A DNA stretch of 64,000 nucleotides from Pseudoscleropodium purum (Eukaryota > Streptophyta > Bryopsida > Hypnales > Brachytheciaceae). Below the pieces are notes generated by a model. That model worked only from the letters and a program-made list of their open reading frames with translations. It made no database searches and was not told the DNA's origin. Of this stretch, positions 48,198-58,640 are shown one piece after another; position 1 is the stretch's first letter; each line of letters starts with the position of its first letter. Location of the stretch: assembly GCA_963969395.1 (NCBI GenBank), contig OZ017805.1:6572001-6636000 (forward strand). Direction: 5' to 3'. Position numbers and translations under genes: made by a program.

Positions 48198-49479
48198 GGG
48201 TCTGAAGACTTTGACACTTCAACCTATGCCCGTAGGCGTGATAACACTATTTTGGTAAGGGAGCGCTTGGATGGAAATCCATAGGCTACACTCATTCACC
48301 CTAAAGCAGACAAAGTTCGCCTTGCATGACGACCTTATCCAACTACATTTAGGCAAAGAAATGTTGAGGTCAATCCCCCACGACCCCTAGAGTAGGTCAT
48401 TCTCCTAGAGCAAATCATTTCCTCAGAGGAGGACGTACGCTTAGAAGAGGACATTGAGCGTAGAGAAGAAAACCTAGTGCCCCTCCCATCTCTTCATCTC
48501 TCTGCATGGAATGTAGATCCAATCACCTCTTCACCTCCAAGATGCCCAACCATTCCAAACCCCAACAATGAAGGTACAAATATTCTAGTGCTAGTGGTCG
48601 AAGAGCTTGCAAGATCTTCCATATCAATACCTTCGAATCCAAATGGAGGTAGGAATCTCCGAAGTAATACATGCATTACCAGGGCAAGTGGAAGGCAAGA
48701 ACAAGAAGCCCCCGTGGAAGAAGTTGAAGATGAAGGACATCCGATTCCTCTAGCATGTAGCACTACGTCGATTCCAATGGCTGTAGTGACATAATTGGGG
48801 GTGTACGATTCAGATGTGCCAATTGGCATACTTTTGAATTTAAAACGTACTACACCTTTGAATCAAAGAGCACCGATACATGTTGGTACAGCGCCCTTGA
48901 CATCACAATCGTCTTCCTCAAGGCTGCCAGTTCATTAAGAGCCAATGCAAACTGTGGATGAAGGAGACCATAGCTCAACACCACCACCCACTCAACCTTC
49001 ATTGACATCTAGTCCTTCCGCTCCAGGAGAATCACCAACCGAAGCAACATGCAGAAGTAATAAAAAAGGGAAGAAACGTATCTTGACGATAGAAGAGAGA
49101 AACCAATGAGATTCTAAACAGCCAAATAATGTTGTCCAACCGTTTTGTATTGGAGAGACCAACAGTACTGTCGACATTAGGCAAGGTAGTAGAAGAGGAC
49201 GTGGACGTGGTCGTACCTAACATCGATGGAACTATTGATGCAAACTAACGACAAAAACGATTTGTGCCAACTCAAATCGGAGACACAATTGATATGGAAG
49301 TGTGCAACTTGAACTCCGAGGTAGAACGTGAGATACGTTTGGTGCCAATCATACCCGCATCAAGAAAAGATGACAAGAATGCAACCAATGAAGACATTTG
49401 TAGAAAGTATGAGATAGATGACCCCACAAAACATGATGCTGATGAAGCATCAAACAATGACGATTACGAACTAGAATAA
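48198..49479 (+). pseudogene. Acidic, Pro/Ser-rich tail behind hAT2, broken
   Basis: Interrupted coding-like sequence on the plus strand: 'EDVRLEEDIERREENL', a 105-codon open stretch at 48477, a Pro/Ser-rich part (STPPPTQPSLTSSPSAPGES), a short RG-rich part (GSRRGRGRGRT) and an open stretch at 49264-49479 ending in DDYELE. It parallels the acidic ORF behind hAT1, which suggests a long disordered transposase tail or a linked second gene. No fold is recognisable. Confidence 0.4.
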
Positions 49480-49849
49480 TACAACTATAGAAGTCCAAGG
49501 ATTCAAATAGTATTGGTTTTATTCTATATTTTGAGGTAAATGGTTTTTGGCCATATAGTCTAGGCAGAGACTAGAATTGGGTTTAGGGCGGCATCTCGTT
49601 AGAGATGTTAACATGAGAACTCAATTGACATATACATTCCAAAGTGCCAATATATATTAAAATATTATCTATTATAAATATGCTTATTATTATTGTTATT
49701 GTTATTGTTCCTATTATTATTGAGTTCATTGTAATTGTCATAGTAAAAATTGTATTGCACTATTGCAAAATAATATTGACTTATGTTTACTATTGTTATC
49801 ACGTGTCATTATTATATTATTACATAGGATTTAAATAATAGCTGTAGTT
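49480..49849. other. Spacer, no gene seen
   Basis: AT-rich, with a stretch of imperfect 'attattgttattgtt' repeats near 49680-49730. Confidence 0.5.
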
Positions 49850-50040
49850 GCCCTCCAAACCCTTTGTTGCCCTCATTTCGGACCCACGATTGCCTTAACT
49901 TGGACCCAAAGTCGCGCTCATTCAGCACTTTGCAGTTGCTCTAGTTTCAGACATGCGTTCACCTCTAAGTTTTTACCTGCAGTCGCCCATTTTGTGGACC
50001 CGTAGTTGCCCCCTTAATCTATAGTTGCCTATGGCAACCT
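49850..50040 (+). repeat. GACCCRCGGTCGCCC cluster behind hAT2
   Basis: Motifs 'ggacccacgattgcc', 'ggacccaaagtcgcg', 'cctgcagtcgccc', 'ggacccgtagttgcccc'. It lies downstream of the hAT2 tail and may be the right subterminal region of that element. I could not find an unambiguous terminal repeat here. The 3' end of W4 begins just beyond it. Confidence 0.5.
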
Positions 50041-50129
50041 TTCCATGTCACTCTATGGACCAACCACGTCACCAAAATCCATTAACCCCGGGGTAAAAAA
50101 AACACCCCCAAATTTCTACTCGATGAATT

Positions 50130-50838
50130 CATCATGTTTATTCGACACTTGTTATATATGACATGCGATATCTATTAGACCTAAAAATACAAAATTCTAA
50201 CCGATAAGACAACCCTAGTTGAACTCTTTTGTATGCTCTACTTCCACCCAACCACAATTTGGCCCTTTTACTACTTCTTTTTCTAGAAAACAAAAGAAAT
50301 TTTGGTATTGCATGCTCTAATGTCCCTCCATTTTGCAACAAAACAGTTTACGGGCCGCACCATCTACAATACCTTCGAGCCCACAATTCTTCCTCTCTAT
50401 TTAGAGTCATCCACATGTCGGGATCCATTGGTTGCTAGGATTGCTTATATAATCCATGCCTATGTTCATTAGAATCCCATGTTAGAGGTTTCCTCTAATG
50501 CAAGTAATTCTGAAATTTGAATGGTCCTTGATTAAATGGAAGGGTCCAAGGATTGTTTTCATGGCTAGGAGGCATACCTTCCAAGATCCCAAACATTTTT
50601 TAGAACCTAAGATTCAATGGAGAATGACACTCAACACAAACGGAACAAACGAGTGATGCTTTCACAATACAAGTGACATGGAAAGTTTGGCAACATTTGC
50701 CTATAGTTATGGCACCTTCAAGTCTAGAAGGACCTGGACAAAGGCTAGAAGAACCTTTCAAGATTCTCAGGGCTGAATCACAAGCATGCACCATTATCTT
50801 GTCCTTCTCCTTGATGTGTGCTAAAAGTGTATTGTAAA
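50130..50838 (-). pseudogene. W4, C-terminal part with half RING finger
   Basis: Minus strand, the continuation of W4 behind copy A3. The TTTAC target (GTAAA on the plus strand) is duplicated and the frame runs on as YNTLLAHIKEKDKIMVHA. Then comes LEGAITIGKCCQTFHVTCIV, with later CSVC: C-x3-H-x2-C...C-x2-C, the second half of a RING finger. The first half is not complete. After a stop, KMFGILEG, WDSNE, GLYKQS and AKLWLGGSRAYKRVQ match fragment W5. The gene ends or is truncated near 50130, where the hAT2-side cluster begins. Confidence 0.5.
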
Positions 50839-51111
50839 TGTCGCAGCTTAGAATTTTGATTTTCTTAGTATACACCCAAATAGGAACGGCAACTAGTCAT
50901 TAGCTAACCGGATCCGATTAGGTGGGGAAGGAAAACTCAGAATTAGCACGGAACGTGAAGTAGTGGGCTTCTTGGATCTAATCCGGTCAGGAGTAAGTAA
51001 CGACGGAAACGGAATGCAACACGGATTAGGTCTAGGACCGGATGATGATGATGAACCGGATTATGATGGTAAACCGGATTCATGATGACAAACCGGAAAT
51101 GGTCCAGGGAC

Positions 51112-51119
51112 TATAAAAG
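51112..51119 (+). promoter_or_regulatory. TATA box of the A3 gene
   Basis: TATAAAAG in 'ggactataaaaggaggagc', 190 bp upstream of the ATG at 51302 and about 270 bp inside the unit. It is conserved in all three complete copies. A transcript starting about 30 bp on would have a leader of roughly 155 bases. Confidence 0.6.
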
Positions 51120-51301
51120 GAGGAGCTTTCACTGTTGCACCCCCTTTTAGAAACTCGACCTTGAGCGTGCGCGGTTGAGTTTTTGTCGTTTGTGCGTCTG
51201 AGAGTTTGTGTTTTGTCTGTTCTGCTTCCAGTTGAGATCGGAGAGAGGAAGTGAGGAACGGGACGTGCGGCTAGGAGAGAGTGAGGTAGATGTGAGTGGG
51301 A

Positions 51302-52960
51302 ATGCCTCAGCTACGTAGGTCGAGGCAAGCGAGTCCCTCTGGAGGCGAGGTGAAGCTCCGGAAAGTCATTCCGGTTATTCCCTCCACAGAGCCGGAAAAG
51401 GCTGAACTCATGGATGATCTCAGATCCATGGGTTGCGTAGGGTTTGCCGAGAAACCTTGGGGTTTTAGGGAGGAGAGAATGGTCAAGGAGCTCCTCGGAA
51501 AGCTGTCCAACCAGTTTGACAACACCGTGAGGGGAGCTCCCGTCAGCTGGAACGAGGGGATGTGGAGAGCGGTTTACGGTTTCCGGGCAGGAGGTTTGGG
51601 AATGGCGAGCCGGAAGGATGAGTTTGTCCGAGGGAAGTTCAAGGGAGCCGTCAACCCGAAGGACGGATACGCGGTCGAGGATTGCTTGGACGACCGACAC
51701 CGTCGGCTCCTGCAATTCCTGGTTCCGGTTCTTCACCCGGAAAAGCCGACCAGGGTGACGATCACCCTCGGCAACACCATTTTCGGTGCCCTCAGTGGAA
51801 CCCGGAAAGTGGACTGGGCACGGATCATTTCCGATCTCGTGGCCCAGCTTGTTAGTAGGGTTGGGAAGAAAAGGGCCACTCCAGTGTGCCCTTACCTCTT
51901 CCACCTCTATCGGGAGAACCAAGTCCTCACCAACATAGAGGAGAAGGCGTGGAAGACGCAGGAAGTGCTGCTGAAGTATGGGGAGTCGGAGACGGATGAC
52001 GAAGCGGAATCCGATTCCGAGTCAGACCGGGAGTCCAGCGAGGAAGAGGAGGAGTTGATGCCGCCGATCAAGCGACAGAAGCTGACGCCTCCACACAAGC
52101 GCGGGACGCCTCCCGGTCAAGACAAACCGGCCCCGGAAGAGAAACCGGAAGCCGAGAAGACCAATTCCGGGGGAGATCCGGATATGCAAGATCCGTTCAA
52201 CGGTCTGATCAACGTCCTCTGCAACATCAGGGCGGATTGGGAGGTCAAGCACAGGACGCTTGCGGCAATCGGCAAGTTGGTGGGTGCTGCACCGGACAGC
52301 AACTTGGCGGAACAAGTGGCGCACTGCATCACGAATCCGGAAGAGACCCGGAAGCAGGAAGCCGAGATCCGCCGGTTGCAGGAGGAGGTAGATAAACTGA
52401 AGGCAACACTTTTCGCCTATCAGGAAGACGTGACGGCCGCTCGGGAGATGGCGGAGGAGACTCGGAAGGTGGCCGAGCAGATCAAGACGGTCCTGGGAGA
52501 GACCGGAACGGCAGCGGCCAAGGCGAAGCTCTTCGACGAGAAGATCCACGAAGAGAAGAAACTATCTGGTTCCCGGATGGTCCGGATTCTCGCGGACTTC
52601 GCCGAGCAGGTGGAGACGGCAATGGTGGAGGGGCGGAAGGCTGCGGACCGGATCGAGGAGAGCAGCCGGAAGCTGACGGGAGCGACGTGCGACAAAGGTA
52701 TTCACCTTTCGGACATCTCTCTACCGGACCTCTTTCCGGATGCAACTATGGCAAAGGACAGGAAGGATTGGACTCCTGAGTCCAAGAAGTCTGCACGGAC
52801 TGGGACTCCGGGCTCGAGACCGGATATTACCATCGACTTGGAGTCTCCACCCGGACCGAATCCTGAGGAGGGGGAACGGGTCCGAAATTTGAGCGAAGTC
52901 TTCGAGGAGCTAACCCCGGAGGTCGGAAGCCCGACGATAGGATCTAGAGTTGTAGGGTAG
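51302..52960 (+). CDS. 552-aa protein carried by LTR-like family A (copy A3)
   Basis: Intact ORF from the ATG at 51302. Domain order is as in A1: globular N-terminus, acidic linker, PPIKRQKLTPPHKR, then coiled coil. Substitutions against A1/A2 are mostly conservative or in the linker (for example LTNIEEKAWK for LTDTEERAWK, SDSESDRE for SDSGSDRE, EELTPEVGSP for EELVPETGSP). Three independent insertions that all keep a full frame indicate recent movement, possibly with selection on the protein. Function unknown. Confidence 0.75.
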   Translation: MPQLRRSRQASPSGGEVKLRKVIPVIPSTEPEKAELMDDLRSMGCVGFAEKPWGFREERMVKELLGKLSNQFDNTVRGAPVSWNEGMWRAVYGFRAGGLGMASRKDEFVRGKFKGAVNPKDGYAVEDCLDDRHRRLLQFLVPVLHPEKPTRVTITLGNTIFGALSGTRKVDWARIISDLVAQLVSRVGKKRATPVCPYLFHLYRENQVLTNIEEKAWKTQEVLLKYGESETDDEAESDSESDRESSEEEEELMPPIKRQKLTPPHKRGTPPGQDKPAPEEKPEAEKTNSGGDPDMQDPFNGLINVLCNIRADWEVKHRTLAAIGKLVGAAPDSNLAEQVAHCITNPEETRKQEAEIRRLQEEVDKLKATLFAYQEDVTAAREMAEETRKVAEQIKTVLGETGTAAAKAKLFDEKIHEEKKLSGSRMVRILADFAEQVETAMVEGRKAADRIEESSRKLTGATCDKGIHLSDISLPDLFPDATMAKDRKDWTPESKKSARTGTPGSRPDITIDLESPPGPNPEEGERVRNLSEVFEELTPEVGSPTIGSRVVG

Positions 52961-52992
52961 ATAGGATTTTAATTTCAGTTAGGAGTAGGAGC

Positions 52993-53022
52993 GGATCCGG
53001 ATCCGGATCCGGATCCGGGTCC
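52993..53022. repeat. GGATCC hexamer repeat, expanded in A3
   Basis: Four GGATCC units plus a GGGTCC variant, against three units in A1 and A2. Confidence 0.9.
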
Positions 53023-53123
53023 GGCTCAATAGTATTAGGTTAGACCGGAAGTTAGATTTAGGTGGCGGCGGACCCCCACGGGTTTTCCGCTCCTTTTTGT
53101 GCTTTTAGGGTTTTGACCCTTTG

Positions 53124-53132
53124 TATATAAAT
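53124..53132 (+). promoter_or_regulatory. Second TATA box, candidate LTR promoter
   Basis: TATATAAAT about 165 bp behind the gene, in 'ttgaccctttgtatataaatcgg', followed by a pyrimidine-rich start-like region ('cttcttgtacctttccattctcttcg'). If the unit is an LTR, this would be the promoter that defines R. The 552-codon gene would then lie in U3, with about 1 kb of R-U5 downstream. Confidence 0.5.
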
Positions 53133-53777
53133 CGGTTCCTGAGATGGGAATTGGGAGTTGTTCATTTTGCAAACTTCTTGTACCTTTCCATTCTCTTCGT
53201 TGTGTATCTCTCTCCAGCGCGACAGGATTGTATGATGTGGAGTTAGGATAGTACGAGTGAGTTTGTAAGTGATTTCTCCCCTTGGTGTTTATTTTCCGAT
53301 CCAAGGTGCATGTGAGTAGGTACCGAAGAGTTGGGAGTGAACTTAGTTCCTCAGCACGTCTAGAGTTTGAGATTCCGGGTGAGAAAGCCGTTGTTAGGCT
53401 AGGCGGGTAGGGAGGGATTCCTTAGCTGCGCTAGAACTCCCGGGTGGGAAATCCGGTCGAGTGTCCGATCTCTTGTGAGGTCTCACCACCCGTAGGGGTA
53501 ACGGAAGAACTTTAGTTGATGTTGGAACGGACGGGTGCACTTGTAACCACCTGTCTTCGCACGGATCGGAAGTAGCATCAAGGTCGTTGTAGTACGAGAG
53601 GGTCGAGTGTGGGGTCTTTGTGTGACCTACGACCCGGATTGCTATCTGGGTTGTTGTGAAGGACCCAACCGGATCCGGATTAGCTTAGGAGTCTAGAAGG
53701 TAGGACAGTGGGTCTTCAGCCACTATAAGTCACGGAAGGAGTGGTGGGCCTACCACTCTCAAAATTAAGCGGCGACC

Positions 53778-53798
53778 CCTCTGATGGTGAAACAGAGG
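53778..53798 (+). other. Conserved hairpin of families A and B (copy A3)
   Basis: CCTCTG-ATGGTGAAA-CAGAGG: a perfect 6-bp stem with a 9-base loop, about 650 bp after the second TATA box. It is identical in A1 and A2, has one loop difference in B1, and is recognisable in both arms of B2 and in B3. A role in the RNA (packaging, dimerisation, processing) is inference. Confidence 0.6.
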
Positions 53799-54154
53799 CA
53801 AAACCAAACCGGATAGGATTACGAGTACAGGATGACCATTCCGACCGGATTGGTCAGAACGGATTTCCAGGATCGGAAGTTGTGAGATCCTGGGATTTGG
53901 GTATTTGTACGGACCGGATAGTTAGTAGGACCGGAAGAAGGAGTAATCCGGTCTATAGTTATCCGGTGTGGTAATATTTCTGGTTCTAGATCTAGGACCG
54001 GAAAGTAAGATTGGCATACTGACTGAGCTTAACTGCTTAATAGAGCTAGATACTTCACAGGATCTCGTGGGTTCGATCTTTAGAGTCACTTAGTTATACT
54101 CTAGAGCGATTTTTGTGAGTATAATGGGGAATTGACCTGCCCTGTGCTGCGACA

Positions 54155-56333
54155 GTAAAGGATCCATTTTTCTTTTACTTCCAAGACCCAATTCATGTGT
54201 ATACCTTGGTCCTTCTTGGTATGGTTCAACCACTCAAATATAGCATCCATGTCTCCCCAACGTTTAATCTTGGTATATTCCTTATGCAGATGTTGATCAA
54301 ACATAGTCTTGAACTGATTCAAAGAGTTGTCAATGGCATCGCAATTTTTAGTCAACTCCATTGCTAATTTTTGAAGATTTGCCATTGCTATAAATACTAT
54401 AGAGAGTCTGTTTTGGAATTTTTGTGCCCATGCTAACCATCAAGACTTTAAGTTGCTAGGAGGCATGTATTTCTGTATATCCAAGCTACATTGCAATCAT
54501 TTCAACTCTAATTCAATACAAAACTTTGCTTGAATTGCCTCTTCTAATTTATGCTTTAACTCTTCAAACTCCCAACCTTCGGTTTACATGGAGGCATTTA
54601 CACAAAATGGTGTAGGCTTTCCAATGGACGTTTGTGTTGTCGCTTCTAATCTACTCAAGTTGTGGCCTTCTTCTACATTCATCATATCAGACTTGTGAAT
54701 TGCTTCAGCCTTAAAAAAAGGAAGAAAGAACTTGTCCTCACTCTCTTTACTCTCTTCCACTTCTAATACAATCAAAGGTGTGATTGCAACATCGCTCGGA
54801 TTCTTCAAGGTAGGCTTCCATTTAGCAATGTGCTTCTAACTCCTCTTCGAGTTCTCTCTTTGCTTCAAAGACTATTGATTCACATGCTCTATATCACACT
54901 TTGAAGTCTTTAATTTTTGTTTCAAGTCTTCACACCTTTTTTCAAAGTCATCGGACTTTTTTGTAAGTTGAATGATTTTTTCTTTATAGATCATCAACAA
55001 GTTGATGCAAGAGTCTCTTTCTTCAAAAAGTGGTATGAAAGTCGTCGTGAGATTCTAGAATGCTAAGGCACCCTTCAACAACTTTGGTGCAATTCTCATA
55101 CATTCTTAAGCTAAACAAAAAAATGTTGGAGAACACAAGGCTATAAATTCAATTAACTATGTCAACTGGAAAGTTGTTTGTAGTACATGTTCAACATTGG
55201 TGCTACAAACGAGTGAACTTGAGCTACGAGGCTCATTAATGACATCCAATCCACCTATTTCTTTATGATATTCAACAAACTCAAGCAAGAGCTTCAAAAG
55301 ATCTTCCGATTGCTTTGGATTAAACATGCGGCGTAAGATCTCATGGTCAGGAGTGAATAGAGACGTTGAATACAAAAACTCCTTAAAATTGTTTCTACAA
55401 TCGGCACTCTGTATTTTAGACATGTTGTCCACCTACACTCCATTTCCACAAGGTGTATGCACTTCTTCTTCTAAACTTAATGGTGGACTAGACTCTTTCG
55501 CCCCATGCACACTTGGAGATGTATATACCAAAATGTTAAAACAATTATTGTCTATAAGATTATCAGTTGTAGCATTAGCCTTTGCCACTTTCTCCATGGC
55601 CACTTCTTCTCTAGTTCTCAAAGGTTCCCCAAGTTTCATGCAAACATTGTGTTTGTTTGCAACATTGATTTGCGTTAGTACGGGAACATTCAATGTGGAT
55701 ATCAAACATGTTGAAGCAGCTAAAAAGACTTTGCCCTCCACACTTTTCGAGGAGCTATTGATTGCTTTTGTTGGCAATTGTATGGAATGTAATTGTTCAC
55801 CATCCAATACATTCTCCAAGATCTCCATCTAAACCTTTATAGTATTTTTTAATGCCATTTTCGTTTCCCCTTCTAAATTGTACAAATAGAGAATATCTTT
55901 TTGATTGACTTCAAGCAAAAGTGGGCACTGTATTGTCATTAAAAATGTGCTCCAATCCACCTTGCGGCCCAATATAAGTTCACCATAGACCACACATGCC
56001 ACGCTATAATTAATGTAGCCCTTATCTTTGGCTTATCTCCAAATAGGGCCTGCCATACCTCATAAGATTGATGGACAAAATGCTTGTTGTTGCAACTCCA
56101 TGGTTTACAAGAATAATCCCACATATGACTCACGTATGAATCCTGAGGCCACAACTTGTCAATGTGGTACTATTTAACATATTGTCTACACATTTTTTAT
56201 GTCCAATACTTTGCTTCCTCCTTCTCCCAACCGCTCTCTGCTTTGATTGTAGTATCATCTAAAATGTCAAAATGAAGTCTATGTGTGGCCCCCTTTGCTT
56301 TGGCTTTCTTTTTACTTCAGCAACTGAAGTCAT
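54155..56333 (-). pseudogene. W4, N-terminal and central part
   Basis: Minus strand, from a likely ATG at 56333. A basic start (KRKPKQRG) leads, after a frame change, to the W core: GWEKEE, then HIDKLWPQDSYVSHMW, HQSYEVWQALFGDK and GRKVDWSTF. The core resembles W1 most. A region with open blocks follows: 131 codons at 55828-55433, 91 codons at 55432-55157 starting MDNMSKIQSADCRNNFKEFL, then an acidic block at 54808. The last block contains MANLQKLAMELTKNCDAIDN and ends WVLEVKEKWIL at the A3 insertion. Several stops and frame changes separate the blocks. With the RING part behind A3 the gene would be a W-domain/RING protein. Confidence 0.5.
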
Positions 56334-57969
56334 CCCATCAATACTTTGACCATTTCAACACTCATGATTACCAATTGAAATTTATAACCAATTTAAATGA
56401 AATGAATATTGCATGTGATAGTCGTAAAAAGTGCACGCATCAATCTATAATCGTGAACAAAAGATAGTAGATTCCAACTTTTTACCAAGCAAGAGCAATT
56501 AGCACTTAAAGCAACAATAGCACATCTAACTTGGCACTGAAGGAGAATTGATGTGAAGAAATATGAAGAGGAACTTTTTCCTTATAGCCATCAGTAGCCA
56601 AACATAGATGGTGTTTGCATCCGCCCATTGACGGTGTCGGCTATGCCAATAGACAATGTCTACTTAAGTAGAAAGCCACATGATTGTCCGCTAGGCCAAA
56701 CACCCTTAATGCATGAGTGTCTGCTAAAGTCATCTACCATGCTAACACCATCCACCCAACTATCTATTGCAACATCCAATGTGCCACTAATGTTGCAAAA
56801 AGGCGGTATCATTCAATTGACAAGCACCCAATGTATCAATGATAAATGACAAAATGAGGATGACACTTGAAGGCAAAGGGACACAGACAGTGTCGTCCAC
56901 ATAGAAGCACTTAATGTATCCTTCATCATTTAAACATTTTATTATAAAGCCTAAAGCCTAAACCCTATCTTTGTTACACACATTTTTTTTGCAATGTATG
57001 GAATATGTTTGATTTGTAATGATTTTGACCTCCTAAATATTGAAGGCCTTTTAGAAGACAGTAGGGAATTTTTCAAAGTTCACCATGAAGACAATATTTC
57101 ATAAAGATTATCAATTCCTTTCATATTGTCAATAAATGAAAGAAAAAAAAAACTATGCAAAAGTACATAACCAAAAAAACACTACAATAGATTTAAAGAT
57201 TATGATATTTAATTAGGAATGCATTACAATCTTTAACTGGATATGAAATCTTCCAAGTTTTAATTCTTCTTTTCAATTTTTTCATAAGTAAGAAAATGTT
57301 GGGCAAAAACTTTGCATACATGTTCTGTATTCATTTCATTAGTAATTCCGATATTTGTATGTGAGAAGTACTTAAATATTCTTTTTTTTCTAAATGTTCA
57401 AAAGCAAACATGTTGTTCAGTCAAAAAAAGAATTAGTTGAAATAAGTAAGATATTATTTCTAAAACATTTCTAATTTTTAGATTGGATTGCCAAATCGAT
57501 GCAAGATTTTTGAAGTTATATTTATGATTTTTTGTCATAGGTATATAGAATTCAATTTGTTATCATTAATGAATGAAGATTACTAAAAATCATTCAAATG
57601 ATTCTATCTTTTGGGTAGATAATTTCAACAAATACTGTGATAATCAAATGCATTGTTACATTTTTTAAAGTAATCCATGTATACATATAGAAAAATGTGG
57701 TAAATTTCCAAGTAGTAAATTGTGTCTTTTGCTACATATGCTTCATATGTACAAGGTTGAAAGAATCTTCGATTTATCTTTTTATCTTAAATCTAAGAAC
57801 ACTACATTTGCTTCCCTTTGAAATAGGGATTCTTTGTGTAATTGTATGGGTTAAAAAATCATTATTTATTTTGAATTCGTATGTTGATGCAAAAAATGCA
57901 GAAAATGCTTTGATATTAAAAATATAGCTATTCATATGACCTAAAACACTATTGTAAATGTTGAATTAT
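56334..57969. other. Spacer upstream of W4, weak GC-richer patch
   Basis: At 56610-56850 there are scattered words such as 'gcatccgccc', 'attgtccgctaggcc' and 'accatccaccc' that recall the hAT-1 cluster, but sparsely. The rest is AT-rich with no gene seen. Confidence 0.45.
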
Positions 57970-58640
57970 TGTATTAAAAATAAAAGAATGTAATTGAAAG
58001 AACTTTCAATATTTAAATGTAACTTTGATGAATTTAACATGTATCAAGATAAAATAAATTCATTCATGCAATTGTAGAACTTGAAGAAAACAAATGCAAT
58101 TGAATTTATTTTCCTAAATGCATAGTCCATTTGATATCTTTGTTAGTATTCAAAGTTATTAGTAGTTCACTATTTCTTGACATAGTATTTATGGTTTTTG
58201 TAGAGGGATGGTGCAAGAAAACAACCACATTCTTTGAATTTTTTTTGTCGATGAAGACCAAACATATATAATATGTAATATTTATTGATTTTTCCATGCA
58301 ATTCCAAGCTAGTACATTTTAAAGAAATATGGTTTTAATTTAAAGAAAGCAATAGAGAATTATCGAAGGTAAGATTATGTTGAAATGTTTTTGATTTCGG
58401 TAATGATGACATACTATATCATTTACATGAGTAATTAATAGTCTTTTAAAAAAATAAATTATATTAACCAAATAGAAGAACCATTGTATACAAAAAAACA
58501 CAACAAGCAAGCCTAATGGGCAATTGTTGAACAATGAAGAGAAACGAGCATCCTCCTCCAAAAAAGAACTAATAATTTCATATTTGAACATATAATCTTT
58601 GTAAATTTAAAAAACATAGGTAAAGTTCAAAATATGAAAA
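57970..58640 (-). repeat. Block shared in inverse orientation with 11870-12455
   Basis: The reverse complement of 58620-57970 matches 11870-12455 ('ttgaacaattgcccattaggcttgcttgttg' and onward). Here it lies 1.6 kb upstream of W4. In hAT-1 it is fused to the W-RING C-terminus. Confidence 0.6.

Larger units (their letters stand above)
50839..54154 (+). mobile_element. LTR-like family A, complete copy A3 (3316 bp)
   Basis: The unit runs TGTCGCAGC...GCTGCGACA with a perfect 5-bp duplication, GTAAA (50834-50838 and 54155-54159). It has the opposite orientation to A1 and A2, so the gene reads on the plus strand. It is inserted in W4, whose frame is continuous across the emptied site. The 12 bases it has beyond A2 are two extra hexamers at 53005-53020. 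Confidence 0.88.

Noticed and set aside
26744..50040. Naming the second gene set (W2, K2, W3, hAT2) as one bounded element
   Set aside because: I found no unambiguous terminal repeat or target duplication for it, and gene orientations and duplicate W genes suggest at least two elements.
51296..51301. GTG start two codons upstream of the ATG of the A genes
   Set aside because: This is plant-type DNA. The ATG at 51302 (and 3265, 47303) is the sensible start.
53741..53974. 77-codon ORF repeated in A1, A2 and A3
   Set aside because: It begins at GTG, has no ATG at that place, overlaps the conserved hairpin and encodes only low-information sequence. Its conservation is explained by the near-identity of the copies.
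54021..54150. tRNA-like sequence ('gggttcgatcttta') near the end of family A units
   Set aside because: The T-loop-like words occur without an acceptor stem or the other arms of a tRNA.
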